Shown: positions 46,932-55,816 of the stretch, piece by piece
How positions within the stretch are numbered: position 1 is the first letter of the stretch
How the letters are laid out: each line of letters starts with the position of its first letter
DNA from: CAVXHQ01 sp963789535
GTDB lineage: Bacteria > Pseudomonadota > Alphaproteobacteria > Rhodobacterales > Rhodobacteraceae
Direction of reading: 5' to 3'
DNA length: 64,000 bases
Assembly (NCBI GenBank): GCA_963789535.1
Contig: CAWBKU010000001.1
Span: forward strand, 1 to 64,000
Made by a program: the position numbers and the translations under genes
The notes under the pieces: generated by a model
The model's input: only the letters and a program-made list of their open reading frames with translations
Told to the model about the DNA's origin: nothing
Database searches by the model: none

Positions 46932-47615
46932 GTGGATCAAGGGGGTCATCTCGGAAAGAGTGTCCAGTCCGGTGTGCCGGCGCCGGCATGGAATGGAGTC
47001 CGAACCGTTTTGACCCAAGACGCCATGTCCGTTTTCGGCGCGGTCGCGCCTGCGGGATATTACCTCGCGTTGCGGGTGGGTTTCGCCTTTCCGCAGGAAG
47101 AGGTGAACGCGCTGCCGGCCGGATGGGTCGAGTACTATACGCAAGAGCGCTTGATGCTGCACGATCCGGTGATCAGGTGGGTCTACGGCCATACCGGCAC
47201 CGTCCGGTGGAGCGATATCGGCCTTTCCGATCCAAAGGCGATCCTCGTGGCCGCGCAGGACTACGGACTGCGGCACGGCGTTGCGGTCTCGTGTTTCGAC
47301 GCCGCCGAGGGGGCGGTCCGGTCGTTCGGCACGTTCGCGCGGGATGACCGCGCCTTCGAGGATGCCGAGATGGCGCAACTCGAACAACTCATCCGCGCGC
47401 TGCACGTGCGCAAAATGCCCGAGGTGTCGCTGACGGCGGCCGAGCGCGAGGCGCTGGGCATGGTGAAGGCGGGACTGCGGGTCAAGGAGATCGCCCATCA
47501 ACTGGGCGTCAGCGAAGGCGCGATCAAGCAGCGTCTGTCCAATGCCAAACGCAAGCTCGACGCCAAGACCGGCGCGCAGGCCGCCGCGGTGGCCAGTGAT
47601 CTTGGCCTGATCTGA
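46932..47615 (+). CDS. luxR: LuxR family quorum-sensing transcriptional regulator
   Basis: About 227 residues are encoded from GTG 46932 (GGAGGG just upstream); ATG 47025 would give a shorter form starting at MSVFGAVAPAGYY. The autoinducer-binding domain keeps the ligand residues (GWVEYYTQE, LHDPVIRW, VRWSD, HGVAVSCFD). The C-terminal LuxR helix-turn-helix is SLTAAEREALGMVKAGLRVKEIAHQLGVSEGAIKQRLSNAKRKL. It should bind acyl-homoserine lactone made by the adjacent LuxI and control target promoters, probably including luxI. Confidence 0.88.
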   Translation: MDQGGHLGKSVQSGVPAPAWNGVRTVLTQDAMSVFGAVAPAGYYLALRVGFAFPQEEVNALPAGWVEYYTQERLMLHDPVIRWVYGHTGTVRWSDIGLSDPKAILVAAQDYGLRHGVAVSCFDAAEGAVRSFGTFARDDRAFEDAEMAQLEQLIRALHVRKMPEVSLTAAEREALGMVKAGLRVKEIAHQLGVSEGAIKQRLSNAKRKLDAKTGAQAAAVASDLGLI

Positions 47616-47621
47616 CGCGTC

Positions 47622-47638
47622 GGGTCGTCTCACGACCC
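47622..47638 (+). terminator. small hairpin after luxR
   Basis: GGGTCGT and ACGACCC form a perfect 7-bp stem with loop CTC, 7 bp after the luxR stop. There is no T-run, so it may be a weak terminator or an mRNA-stabilising hairpin between luxR and luxI. Confidence 0.35.
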
Positions 47639-47693
47639 ACAGGCTGCGCGACTGCCATTCTGGCGACGCGCCGTCAGGGCGAAAGTTGTCCAC

Positions 47694-47743
47694 AGGCAAT
47701 TCTTGCCTTGGGATTAACAACCCTCACAGGTTTTGCGTAAATG
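47694..47743 (+). promoter_or_regulatory. candidate luxI promoter region with inverted repeat
   Basis: AGGCAA (47694-47699) and TTGCCT (47703-47708) form an inverted repeat with spacer ttc. Just downstream, TTAACA (47714-47719) and GTAAAT (47737-47742) are separated by 17 bp and could be -35 and -10. The repeat is shorter than a classical 20-bp lux box but sits where an activator would bind. A strong ribosome binding site, AGGAG, lies at 47756-47760 before ATG 47768. Confidence 0.35.
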
Positions 47744-47767
47744 CTCTCACCCTAGAGGAGAGTAACG

Positions 47768-48418
47768 ATGGAAAATGCAACCTTCACCATGGCCGACCTG
47801 CATCTGCACGGTCCGGCCTATTACGACTTTCTGCGACTGCGAAAGCGATTCTTCGTCGATCAGCTCGGCTGGGACATTCCGCACAACGACCACGTCGAGA
47901 TGGACCAGTACGACAACCCCGAGGCGTCCTATTCGGTCGTGCTGCGGGACGGCGTTGTGGTGGGCGGTGCCCGGACGATGCCGACGAGCACTTGCTGGGG
48001 TGAGCACACCTATATGCTGGGCGATGCCCGCAAGGGCAAGCTGAACGACATCCCCGAGGATATCCTGCTGCTCGACGTGGCGCGGCCGGATGTGTGGGAA
48101 TGCACGCGGCTGGTGGTGTCCGACGACCTCACCACCCACGCCGAGCGCAGCACCTGTCTCGCGCTGATCGTGGGTGGCCTCGCCGAGATGGCGGCGGCGG
48201 GCGGGGCGTCACAACTGATGTCGCTCTCGCCGCTGCCGCTGATGCGGGCGCTGCGGCAACTCGGCTACGGCGCCGAGCGGATCGGAGAGCCCTATCGCAA
48301 CGGCGACGGGCGGCAATATGCCGTGCTGTCGATGCCGACCGACCGGATTCGCGGGGCGACGCCGCGCGCGACCCATCGCACTGGACCAATGGCCGTGCAC
48401 GCGCCGCAGACCCGCTGA
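47768..48418 (+). CDS. luxI: acyl-homoserine-lactone synthase
   Basis: This 216-residue LuxI-family enzyme joins the acyl chain of an acyl carrier protein to S-adenosylmethionine to make an acyl-homoserine lactone. The conserved residues are present: Arg25, Phe29 and Trp35 in RLRKRFFVDQLGW, Asp46 and Asp49 in EMDQYDNP, Arg69 in GGARTMP, and the ECTRLVV block. The chain length of the signal cannot be read from sequence. It follows luxR in the same direction after 152 bp and converges on purB. Confidence 0.93.
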   Translation: MENATFTMADLHLHGPAYYDFLRLRKRFFVDQLGWDIPHNDHVEMDQYDNPEASYSVVLRDGVVVGGARTMPTSTCWGEHTYMLGDARKGKLNDIPEDILLLDVARPDVWECTRLVVSDDLTTHAERSTCLALIVGGLAEMAAAGGASQLMSLSPLPLMRALRQLGYGAERIGEPYRNGDGRQYAVLSMPTDRIRGATPRATHRTGPMAVHAPQTR

Positions 48419-48436
48419 CCCGATCCCGCCTGCCAT

Positions 48437-48459
48437 CCACGGACCGGGGGGTTCCGTGG
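48437..48459. terminator. possible bidirectional terminator between luxI and purB
   Basis: CCACGGA (48437-48443) and TCCGTGG (48453-48459) form a 7-bp stem with a 9-base G-rich loop in the 51-bp gap between two convergent genes. There is no T-run on either side. Confidence 0.35.
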
Positions 48460-48469
48460 GGCGGTGGTA

Positions 48470-49774
48470 TCAGGCGCCGAACACGCGGGCGAATATCGTG
48501 TCGACGTGTTTGGTGTGATAGGCGAGGTCGAATTTTTCTTCGATCTCCGCAGGACTGAGAACGGCAGTCACCTCCGGGTCCGCCAGCAGTTCGGTCCTGA
48601 AATCGGCCCCCTGTTCCCAGACCTTCATCGCATTGCGCTGCACGAGGCGGTAGGCGTCCTCGCGGCTGCTGCCTGCCTGCGTCAGGGCGAGCAACACGCG
48701 CTGCGACATGACGAGGCCGCGGAATTTGTTCATGTTTTCCAGCATCCGTTCGGGATAGATCACCAGCTTTTCGATGACCCCCGCAAGGCGATGCAGCGCG
48801 AAATCGAGGGTGATCGTGGTATCGGGGCCGATCGCACGCTCGACGCTCGAATGGCTGATGTCGCGCTCGTGCCAGAGGGTCACGTTCTCGAGCGCGGGGA
48901 TTACCGACATCCGCACCAGACGGGCGAGGCCGGTCAGGTTCTCGGTCAGCACCGGATTGCGCTTGTGCGGCATGGCGCTGCTGCCCTTCTGGCCGGGGGC
49001 AAAGAATTCCTCGGCCTCCAGAACCTCGGTCCGCTGCATGTGGCGGATTTCCGTGGCGACGTTCTCGATGCTCGACGCGATGACGCCGAGGGTGGCGAAG
49101 AACATCGCGTGGCGGTCGCGCGGGATCACCTGCGTGCTGATCGGTTCGGTGACGAGGCCCATCTGCGCGCAGACGTGTTCCTCGACCGCGGGGTCGATGT
49201 TGGCAAAGGTGCCGACAGCGCCCGAGATCGCGCCCGTCGAAATCTCTTTGCGCGCGTTTACAAGGCGTTCCCGGCCTCTCTTCATCTCGGCGTAGAACCG
49301 CGCGAAGGTCAGGCCCATGGTCGTGGGTTCGGCGTGGATGCCATGGCTGCGGCCGATGCGCACATCGTCCTTGTGCTGATAGGCGCGTGTCTTGAGAGAC
49401 ACCAGCACCCGGTCCATGCCCGCAAGCAAAAGGTCGGCGGCGCGCGAAAGCTGGATGTTGGTCGTGGTGTCGAGGACATCCGACGAGGTCATCCCCTGAT
49501 GCACGAACCGCGCGTCCTCGGCGCCGATGTGTTCGGCCAGATGGGTAAGAAACGCGATGACGTCGTGTCTGGTGACGGCTTCGATCTCGTCGATGCGGGC
49601 CACGTCGAACGTGACGTCCTTGGCGCGCCAGACGGCGGCGGCGTTCTCGGCGGGGATCGTCCCGAGGGCGGCCATCGCGTCGCAGGCGTGGGCTTCGATC
49701 TCGAACCAGATGCGGAATTTCGTCTCGGGCGACCAGTTGGCGACCATCTCGGGGCGGGAATAGCGGGGGATCAT
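48470..49774 (-). CDS. purB: adenylosuccinate lyase
   Basis: This 434-residue fumarase/aspartase-superfamily enzyme acts twice in purine synthesis, on SAICAR and on adenylosuccinate, releasing fumarate. Signatures are HQGMTSSDVLDT, GRSHGIHAEPTTMG (catalytic His) and the signature loop GQKGSSAMPHKRNPVLTENLTGLAR with the catalytic Ser. The start MIPRYSRPEMVANWSPETKF is the standard N-terminus. Confidence 0.96.
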   Translation of the reverse strand: MIPRYSRPEMVANWSPETKFRIWFEIEAHACDAMAALGTIPAENAAAVWRAKDVTFDVARIDEIEAVTRHDVIAFLTHLAEHIGAEDARFVHQGMTSSDVLDTTTNIQLSRAADLLLAGMDRVLVSLKTRAYQHKDDVRIGRSHGIHAEPTTMGLTFARFYAEMKRGRERLVNARKEISTGAISGAVGTFANIDPAVEEHVCAQMGLVTEPISTQVIPRDRHAMFFATLGVIASSIENVATEIRHMQRTEVLEAEEFFAPGQKGSSAMPHKRNPVLTENLTGLARLVRMSVIPALENVTLWHERDISHSSVERAIGPDTTITLDFALHRLAGVIEKLVIYPERMLENMNKFRGLVMSQRVLLALTQAGSSREDAYRLVQRNAMKVWEQGADFRTELLADPEVTAVLSPAEIEEKFDLAYHTKHVDTIFARVFGA

Positions 49775-49897
49775 CGGGCGCACCTCTCGGGTAATGGCCG
49801 GTGTATAGGCAGGGTGTCGCGGGCGGACAAGGCTGGCTTGGACGCTTGACGGCCCGCGCGGCGCGCGCGATTCTCGCCGGATGTCGGGGAACTGTGG

Positions 49898-50356
49898 ATG
49901 ATCGGATTGACGGATTTCATCGGGCGATGGCACCTGGCAAGGCGCATCGTCGACCGGCGGGCCGGGCAGGAGGGAGCATTCGAGGGCGAGGCTCTCTGGG
50001 CCGCCGACGACGCCGGCCTGACCTATCTCGAGAGCGGAACCCTGCGCCTTGGCGACGGACCCGCGTTGCGGGCCGAGCGGCGGTATCTGTGGCGGCAGGT
50101 CGGGCGCGGGATCGTGGTCCTGTTCGCGGACGGTCGCCCGTTTCATCGTTTCACGCCGGGCGACGGCGATACCGCGCAGCACCTCTGCGGCGACGACCTT
50201 TATGACGTGCGTTATGACTTCGCGCGCTGGCCGGTCTGGCAGGCGGTCTGGACCGTTCGCGGGCCGCGCAAGGACCATGACATCGTGTCGACCTACCGCA
50301 TCGCACCGTGCGCACCGACCGTCGCCCTTGCGGCGGAGGCGACCGTGGGGCAATGA
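49898..50356 (+). CDS. DUF6314 family protein
   Basis: This 152-residue protein has an FIGRWHLARRIVDRRAGQEGAFEGEALW opening typical of a small alphaproteobacterial family of unknown function. GRPFHRF and DLYDVRYDF followed by WQAVWTVRGPRKDHDIVSTY suggest a lipocalin-like beta-barrel. No signal peptide is seen. The stop overlaps an in-frame ATG of the bioY region (ATGA at 50353), suggesting coupling. Confidence 0.65.
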   Translation: MIGLTDFIGRWHLARRIVDRRAGQEGAFEGEALWAADDAGLTYLESGTLRLGDGPALRAERRYLWRQVGRGIVVLFADGRPFHRFTPGDGDTAQHLCGDDLYDVRYDFARWPVWQAVWTVRGPRKDHDIVSTYRIAPCAPTVALAAEATVGQ

Positions 50357-50388
50357 AGGGGGAGGAATTCTTTGATGAGGAGTGTCAC

Positions 50389-51030
50389 ATGGCCGAGATG
50401 AGACAGGCGCACGCGGTTCTGGCCGAGGCCGTGGGGCCGGATGCCGGGCAGGCGGTGGTGGCGAAACGGGCGGTGCTGGTGATCCTCGGGATCGCGGCGC
50501 TGGTCCTCGCGGCGAAGCTGAAGGTGCCGCTCTGGCCGTCGCCGGTGCCGATAACGATGTCGAGTTTCGCGGTGCTGACCATCGGCGCGGCCTATGGGCC
50601 CCGTCTGGGGCTGGTGACGATGCTCGGGTATCTGCTCATCGGACTGGCGGGTTTCGACGTCTTCGCGTCGAGTTCGGCCACGACCTACGGCTGGGCCTAC
50701 ATGACAGGCGGTTCTGGCGGCTATATCGCGGGCTGGCTCTTGGCTGTGCTGGCACTCGGGGCCTTCGCGCGTGCGGGCTGGGACCGGTCGGTCGGGCGGA
50801 TGGCCGTGGCGATGCTGGTCGGCAGCGTCCTCATCTATCTGCCGGGCGTCGCGTGGCTCTACTACGTCGTGGCCGCCGGCGCCTTCGACCCGGCCCTCCA
50901 TTCGAGCGTCTGGGCGCAGACGATGGCGTGGGGCGTCACGCCGTTCCTGATCGGCGACGCGATGAAGCTGGCGCTGGCGGCGATGCTGGTGCCGGGGCTG
51001 TGGAAGCTGATCGGGTCTGCCCGTCGGTAA
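50389..51030 (+). CDS. bioY: biotin transporter BioY
   Basis: This 213-residue S-component of an energy-coupling-factor transporter binds biotin in the membrane. Six hydrophobic segments are visible, with VPLWPSPVPITMSSFAVLTIGAAYGPRLG and YMTGGSGGYIAGW as BioY signatures. ATG 50389 is chosen because GATGAGGAG lies 6-8 bp upstream; ATG 50353 would add 12 hydrophilic residues. No ECF ATPase or BioMN genes are adjacent, so BioY may act alone or use shared modules. Confidence 0.9.
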   Translation: MAEMRQAHAVLAEAVGPDAGQAVVAKRAVLVILGIAALVLAAKLKVPLWPSPVPITMSSFAVLTIGAAYGPRLGLVTMLGYLLIGLAGFDVFASSSATTYGWAYMTGGSGGYIAGWLLAVLALGAFARAGWDRSVGRMAVAMLVGSVLIYLPGVAWLYYVVAAGAFDPALHSSVWAQTMAWGVTPFLIGDAMKLALAAMLVPGLWKLIGSARR

Positions 51031-51166
51031 GACCTGCGGAGTCCGGAACGGAACGGGTGGGGCGTGGCGATTGTTGCGCTCTTCGCCTTTCGGCGCGCGA
51101 TCGGCGTGCGGGGAGCCTCCGGCGGGAGTTGTTACGGCAACGTGAATACGGGGCGGCGCGCCGGTG

Positions 51167-52390
51167 TCAGGCGTCTTCGGCCAGCGCCGTCGTGATCTGG
51201 CTCGCATGTTCAAGCGTCCGGTGCACCGGGCACTTGTCCGCGATCCCGAGCAGGCGGGCGCGCTGATCCGCGTCGAGGTCGCCGGTCAGCCGGATCAGCC
51301 GGTGAAAGCTGTCGATCCGCGTCTCTCCGTCGCCCGGTCCCGCATCCTGCGCATGCACCTTGTCATGGCTGACGTCGACCGCGACATGGACGAGCGGCCA
51401 GCCCTTGCGCCGGGCATACATGCGGATCGTCATCGCCGTGCAGGCGCCGAGGCCCGCGGCGAGGAAGCCGTAGGGCGACATCCCCTGATCGGTGCCGCCA
51501 TAGGCGCGCGGCTCGTCGGCAAGCGCGTGGTGCCGGGGGCCGGACTGGATATCCTGAAGAAAGCCGGCCGGATCGGCCTCGGACACCCGCACGATCCCCT
51601 CGGGCACGCCGGGCGGTGGCGCGGGCGGTTTCAGCGGAATATACCGGCGGACCCAGGCGGCGATCACCTCGGCGGCATATTCGGCGTCCTCGTCCCGGCT
51701 CAGCAGGTGGTCGGCATCGTCCAGCGTCACGAAACTCTTGGGATGTCTGGCCGCCAGAAAGATCCGGCTGGCGTTGTCGATCGCGACGGTCTCGTCGCGC
51801 GGCGCGTGCAGGACGAGGAGCGCGGCGTGCAGGTCGCCGATGGCGGTGGCGAGGGAGCCTCCGGCCACGTCGTCGAGGAATTGCTTGCCGATCGTGAACG
51901 GTCGGCCGCCGAGGTCGACCTCGGCCCGGCCATCGCGCTGGATACGGCCGACCGCATCGCCGAACTGATGCGTGACATGGCCCGGATCGAAGGGCGCGCC
52001 GATGGTGGCGACCGCCTTGATGCCCGGCATCTCGCTCGCGGCCCTGAGAACTGCGGCGCCCCCCAGCGAATGGCCGATGAGCAACGACGGGGCCATGTCG
52101 CGGCGCGCGAGGGCGGCAGCGGCGGCGGCGATGTCGGCGACGTTGGAGGTGAACGACGTATTGGCGAACTCGCCTTCGGAATGGCCGAGGCCGGTGAAGT
52201 CGAAGCGCAGCACCGCGATACCCATCGCCGCCAGCCGCGTGGCGATGCGCCGCGCGCCGCGGATGTCCTTGCCGCAGGTAAAGCAGTGCGCGAAGATCGC
52301 CGTCGCCAGATGCGGACCCGTCGGCAGGTCGAGGCGCGCGGCGAGGGCGTGGCCACCGTGCCCGGGGAAGGTGAAACGTTCGGTGGACAT
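51167..52390 (-). CDS. alpha/beta hydrolase fused to an OsmC-like domain
   Basis: This 407-residue fusion has residues 1-255 as an alpha/beta hydrolase with nucleophile motif IGHSLGGAAVL and late Asp/His in LHAPRDETVAI and DADHLLSRD. Residues about 265-407 form an OsmC/Ohr-like domain with GMSPYGFLAAGLGACTAMTIRMYARRKGW (first redox Cys) and ADKCPVHRTLE (second Cys). OsmC proteins reduce organic hydroperoxides. The fusion is known in several proteobacteria, but its natural substrate is unclear. Confidence 0.85.
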   Translation of the reverse strand: MSTERFTFPGHGGHALAARLDLPTGPHLATAIFAHCFTCGKDIRGARRIATRLAAMGIAVLRFDFTGLGHSEGEFANTSFTSNVADIAAAAAALARRDMAPSLLIGHSLGGAAVLRAASEMPGIKAVATIGAPFDPGHVTHQFGDAVGRIQRDGRAEVDLGGRPFTIGKQFLDDVAGGSLATAIGDLHAALLVLHAPRDETVAIDNASRIFLAARHPKSFVTLDDADHLLSRDEDAEYAAEVIAAWVRRYIPLKPPAPPPGVPEGIVRVSEADPAGFLQDIQSGPRHHALADEPRAYGGTDQGMSPYGFLAAGLGACTAMTIRMYARRKGWPLVHVAVDVSHDKVHAQDAGPGDGETRIDSFHRLIRLTGDLDADQRARLLGIADKCPVHRTLEHASQITTALAEDA

Positions 52391-52487
52391 TGCGGCTCCT
52401 GACTGGTGTCGTGAACCTGCGGGCTGGCGCAGCGCGCGGCAAGACCTGTGACAGGAGCGTCACGGTGAGGTGAAGCGGCGGCTGGCG

Positions 52488-53831
52488 TCAGACCTCGCCC
52501 GACAGCACCGGATCGAAGGGGTAGGCGATCAGGTTCTCGCAGCCCGTTTCGGTGATGACGACCTGATCCTCGAGCTTGATCGAGAAATCGCCGCCCTCCG
52601 GCGAGACCAGCGCCTCGACGCAGAGGCACATGCCCACCTCGAGCGGATAGTCGAAGGCGCCGGGCGTATACTGGTCGGGATAGACGATCAGCGGCCACTC
52701 GTCACACAGGCCGACGCCGTGCATGACGCAGCCGTATTTCTGTTTCTGATAGCGGTCGGGCAGGACATGGCAGGCAGCGATGAGGTCGGGGATCATCAGA
52801 CCGGGTTTGAGAAGGGCCATGTTGTGCGCGATGTGGTGACGGCCGATCTGCATCGCCTCGATCATGTCGGGGCGCGGCGCGCGGTCGCCGACCCACCACG
52901 TCCGGCTGATATCGGTGCAGATGCCGTAGGCGCCGACGAGATCGGTGTCGAAGGCGACGATCTCGTTGTTCTGCACGATCCGGGGGCCACATTCCTGAAA
53001 CCACGGATTGGTGCGGGCGCCCGAGGCGAGCAGGCGCGTCTCGATCCACTCGCCGCCGCGGCGGATGTTCTCGGCGTGAAGCACCGCCCAGATGTCGTTC
53101 TCGCTCGTCTGGCCGAGCGGCACGTTGGCCCGCGTGAACCGCTCCATCTCGGCGATGGCACTCTCGCAGGCGTGGCTGGCGCAGCGCATGGCGCGGATTT
53201 CGTCGGCGCATTTGATCGCACGCGCCTTTTCGGTGAGTTCTTCACCGTCATGGACCTCGAGGCCGGCGCCCTCGAGGGCGCGCAATCCGTCACGCATGAT
53301 CTTGTCGACGGCGAGCCGACCGTTGCCGCCCGAATGGGCGCGCAGGATGTCCTTCACTTCTGCGGCAAAGACCGATGCCTGCGGCCCGATCCGGTCGCCG
53401 CGCGCGAAATAGTAAAGGTCGGCGCCCGACCGGACCTCGCGCACCAGGGGATTGTATTCGCTAAGAAAGATCGCGTTCTTGTAGTCCCACAGCACCATGT
53501 GGCCGTCCGGACAGACGAGGCAGGCGCGGAACGGGTTGTGGGTGTTCCAGATCTGCATGTTGGTGCTGTCGGTGGCATAGCGGATGTTGAGCGGGTCGAA
53601 CATCAGCAGGCCGCCCATGTCGCGCGTCACGACCGCCCGGACGAGGCGCGACAGGCGGAAGGCGCGCATCGCCTCGAGGTTGGGATGCGTCAGCCCCGCC
53701 GCGTCCCATTCGGCAAAGGCGAGGCGGGTCGGGCCGATCTCGACCCGGTTGCCGTCGTTTGGCGTGCCGTCGCCGAGGGTGGCGCCCCGGGTCGGGTCGA
53801 TCTTGCGGCTGTCGGAGTGATGGACGTTCAT
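52488..53831 (-). CDS. dddP: dimethylsulfoniopropionate lyase DddP
   Basis: This 447-residue M24-peptidase-fold enzyme cleaves DMSP to acrylate and dimethyl sulfide. The alignment by position is striking: metal ligands Asp295, Asp297, Asp307, His371, Glu406 and Glu421 and the catalytic Asp377 fall at the numbers reported for the Roseobacter-group DddP structure. The N-terminus (SRKIDPTRGATLGDGTPND) and DSTNMQIWNTHNPFRACLVC are also DddP blocks, which separates it from creatinases and prolidases. It is a single leftward gene; no acrylate-utilisation or DMSP transporter gene is adjacent. Confidence 0.93.
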   Translation of the reverse strand: MNVHHSDSRKIDPTRGATLGDGTPNDGNRVEIGPTRLAFAEWDAAGLTHPNLEAMRAFRLSRLVRAVVTRDMGGLLMFDPLNIRYATDSTNMQIWNTHNPFRACLVCPDGHMVLWDYKNAIFLSEYNPLVREVRSGADLYYFARGDRIGPQASVFAAEVKDILRAHSGGNGRLAVDKIMRDGLRALEGAGLEVHDGEELTEKARAIKCADEIRAMRCASHACESAIAEMERFTRANVPLGQTSENDIWAVLHAENIRRGGEWIETRLLASGARTNPWFQECGPRIVQNNEIVAFDTDLVGAYGICTDISRTWWVGDRAPRPDMIEAMQIGRHHIAHNMALLKPGLMIPDLIAACHVLPDRYQKQKYGCVMHGVGLCDEWPLIVYPDQYTPGAFDYPLEVGMCLCVEALVSPEGGDFSIKLEDQVVITETGCENLIAYPFDPVLSGEV

Positions 53832-53986
53832 CGGCGCCTCCGGAGCGGGCGCGGCAGGGAGACGCGCCCTTTGACGCAGCATCCGCGCGGCGCAACTGGC
53901 CGCATTTCCCATAGCGACATGGCCATGACGCAATCGGCCCGCGCCAGTGCGGGCGCGGGCCGGAAGCGTGTCGTCGGACCGGGCGA

Positions 53987-55126
53987 TCAGCCGAAGGTGA
54001 AGGCGTCGGCGGTCAGGGCATCGAGGGTGAGGTACTGGAACGTGATGCTGTTCACGCCGTCGTTGCCGCGATCATAGACGATGTCGGCGCCGACCTGCTG
54101 CGCGCCGGCGAGGAAGTCGGCATACGAATGCGCCTCCCACGGCAGGGCGGAGAACACGACCCGGTCGCCGGATGCGGCGGAGAAATCGGTGATCGTGTCG
54201 CGGCCGAAGTTCCCGTTGAAGATGAAGACGTCCGCCTCGGCACCGCCGGTCAGCACATCGTCGTCGCGCCCTCCAAAGAGCGTGTCCTCACCGCGGCCGC
54301 CGTCGATCGTATCGGCGCCGTATCCGCCCTCGAGGAGGTCGTTCCCCCAGCTCCCGCTCATCGCGTCGTTGCCGAAGCCGCCGTAGAGGACATCGTCGTC
54401 GGCGCCGCCGTCAAGCAGGTCGTTGCCGTTGCCGCCAACGACCTCGTCCTTGCCGAAGCCGCCAGAGAGGGCATCGTCGCCGTTACCGCCGTAGAGGGCA
54501 TCGTCGCCATTGCCGCCCTGCGCGCGGTCGTTGCCGTTGCCGCCGACGAGCTGGTCGCGGCCCGCCGCACCGGTCATCAGGTCGTCGCCTTCACCGCCGA
54601 GGACGGTGTCATCGCCGTCGCCACCCTGAAGGTCGTCGTTGCCGTTGCCGCCACCAAGCAGGTCGTTACCCGCACCGCCGAGCAGGAGGTCCTCGCCCTC
54701 GCCGCCGCCCAGCGTGTCGTCGCCATAGCCGCCGCCAAGGACGTCGTTGCCATAGCCGCCGGCCAGCACATCGTTGCCATAGCCGCCGACCAGAAGATCG
54801 TCGCCGTTGCCACCGCCGAGCGTGTCGTTGCCGTTGCCGCCATAGAGGGTGTCGTTGCCGTTGCCGCCGACGAGATGGTCGTCGCCGCCGGTCCCGGAGA
54901 GGAGGTCGTCGCCGTCGCCGCCGGCGAGGACGTCGTTGCCCGCAAGGCCGGTGATGGTGTCGTTGCCGGTGCCGGAGCCGATCGTGTCGTCCCAGGAGGT
55001 GCCGGTGATGTCGTCGTCACCCGGCGAGGGGAAAGTGCTGGGCGGCGGTGCGGCGCCGAGAACCGGGATCAGGATCGGTTCGGGCAGGGGATCTGCATAG
55101 ATCGAGTTTTCGAGGATGCTCGTCAT
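53987..55126 (-). CDS. RTX repeat calcium-binding protein
   Basis: This 379-residue protein has a short N-terminal stretch, then close to 30 nonapeptide repeats of the GGxGxDxLx type (about residues 40-305: GGDGDDLLSG, GGNGNDTLYGG, GGYGNDVLAGG). These form a Ca2+-binding beta-roll. The C-terminal about 70 residues (ADVFIFNGNFGRDTITDFSAASGDRVVF) are the serralysin-like domain that usually carries the type I secretion signal. No enzymatic domain is present and no type I transporter genes are nearby. ATG 55126 follows GGAGA; an in-frame TTG at 55138 is less likely. Confidence 0.85.
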   Translation of the reverse strand: MTSILENSIYADPLPEPILIPVLGAAPPPSTFPSPGDDDITGTSWDDTIGSGTGNDTITGLAGNDVLAGGDGDDLLSGTGGDDHLVGGNGNDTLYGGNGNDTLGGGNGDDLLVGGYGNDVLAGGYGNDVLGGGYGDDTLGGGEGEDLLLGGAGNDLLGGGNGNDDLQGGDGDDTVLGGEGDDLMTGAAGRDQLVGGNGNDRAQGGNGDDALYGGNGDDALSGGFGKDEVVGGNGNDLLDGGADDDVLYGGFGNDAMSGSWGNDLLEGGYGADTIDGGRGEDTLFGGRDDDVLTGGAEADVFIFNGNFGRDTITDFSAASGDRVVFSALPWEAHSYADFLAGAQQVGADIVYDRGNDGVNSITFQYLTLDALTADAFTFG

Positions 55127-55261
55127 TGGATTCTCCAACGGTCAGGGGATGGCGGGGCCATCTCGCGGATGTTCGGTTCGATCGGTCGCGCTGGATCGGG
55201 TGCAGCCATGTCGTGCCCTCGGGATGAGAGGGTCACAGAAGCGCGGTGAAAGGAGGTCGGA

Positions 55262-55642
55262 TCAGCGTCGGCAGAGCGTCAGTGCGAGGTGCGGCAGCGT
55301 GCAGGTCAGGATGCGCGTCGATCCGTCGGGAAAGACGAGGGCACTCAGTGTGTTGGTCCGTGCAGCGACATCGGGCCGGGGAAAGTGCGGCACCGTGTTG
55401 GCGGGCGACGGCGGCTGCAACAGGCCGCGCGGCGCGGAATTGGGCATGGCCGGTTCGGCGCCCCGGAGTGCGGCGTGATCGGGCGCCGCCTGCGGTGCGA
55501 ACCGTGCGATCAGTTCGGGGTCGATCGTCCGCAGCATGTCGAGGACCGACTGCATGTCGGGCCGTCGCGGTGCGGCAGTCGCCACCGTCCGGCGGTGGAC
55601 CGTCGGATGGGTGAGGGGGATGATCTTGGTGCCGTCGGCCAT
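55262..55642 (-). CDS. hypothetical protein
   Basis: This frame encodes about 126 residues from ATG 55642 (MADGTKIIPLTHPTVHRRTV); a longer frame reaches 55711. The protein is Pro/Ala/Arg-rich with one possible helix (MQSVLDMLRTIDPELIARFAPQ) and no signal peptide. It lies upstream of the RTX gene in the same direction, with GGAGCG before the start. No family is recognised and the frame may be spurious. Confidence 0.45.
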   Translation of the reverse strand: MADGTKIIPLTHPTVHRRTVATAAPRRPDMQSVLDMLRTIDPELIARFAPQAAPDHAALRGAEPAMPNSAPRGLLQPPSPANTVPHFPRPDVAARTNTLSALVFPDGSTRILTCTLPHLALTLCRR

Positions 55643-55816
55643 GGGTCGCTCCACGGTGTTGCTGCGGGTTTCTGCCTCGAGTGCGACGTCTGATGCGTCG
55701 TGTGCCGGCATTTAGACCCAGAGATTGTGACCGCAATGAGGACAAGTCGTGCGCTGGAAACGAACTGTTGCCGGACTGCACAGTCGGTGTGGGGCGACAG
55801 GTGTCATGGCCGACGC

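Noticed and set aside
47686..47694. TTGTCCACA, one mismatch from a DnaA box, before luxI
   Set aside because: It is a single imperfect copy without an AT-rich unwinding region or dnaA/repABC genes, so no origin is supported.
54128..55249. A plus-strand open frame of about 370 codons opposite the RTX gene
   Set aside because: It is a Val/Ala repeat produced by reading the complement of the glycine/aspartate repeat codons; it has no start signal or family match.
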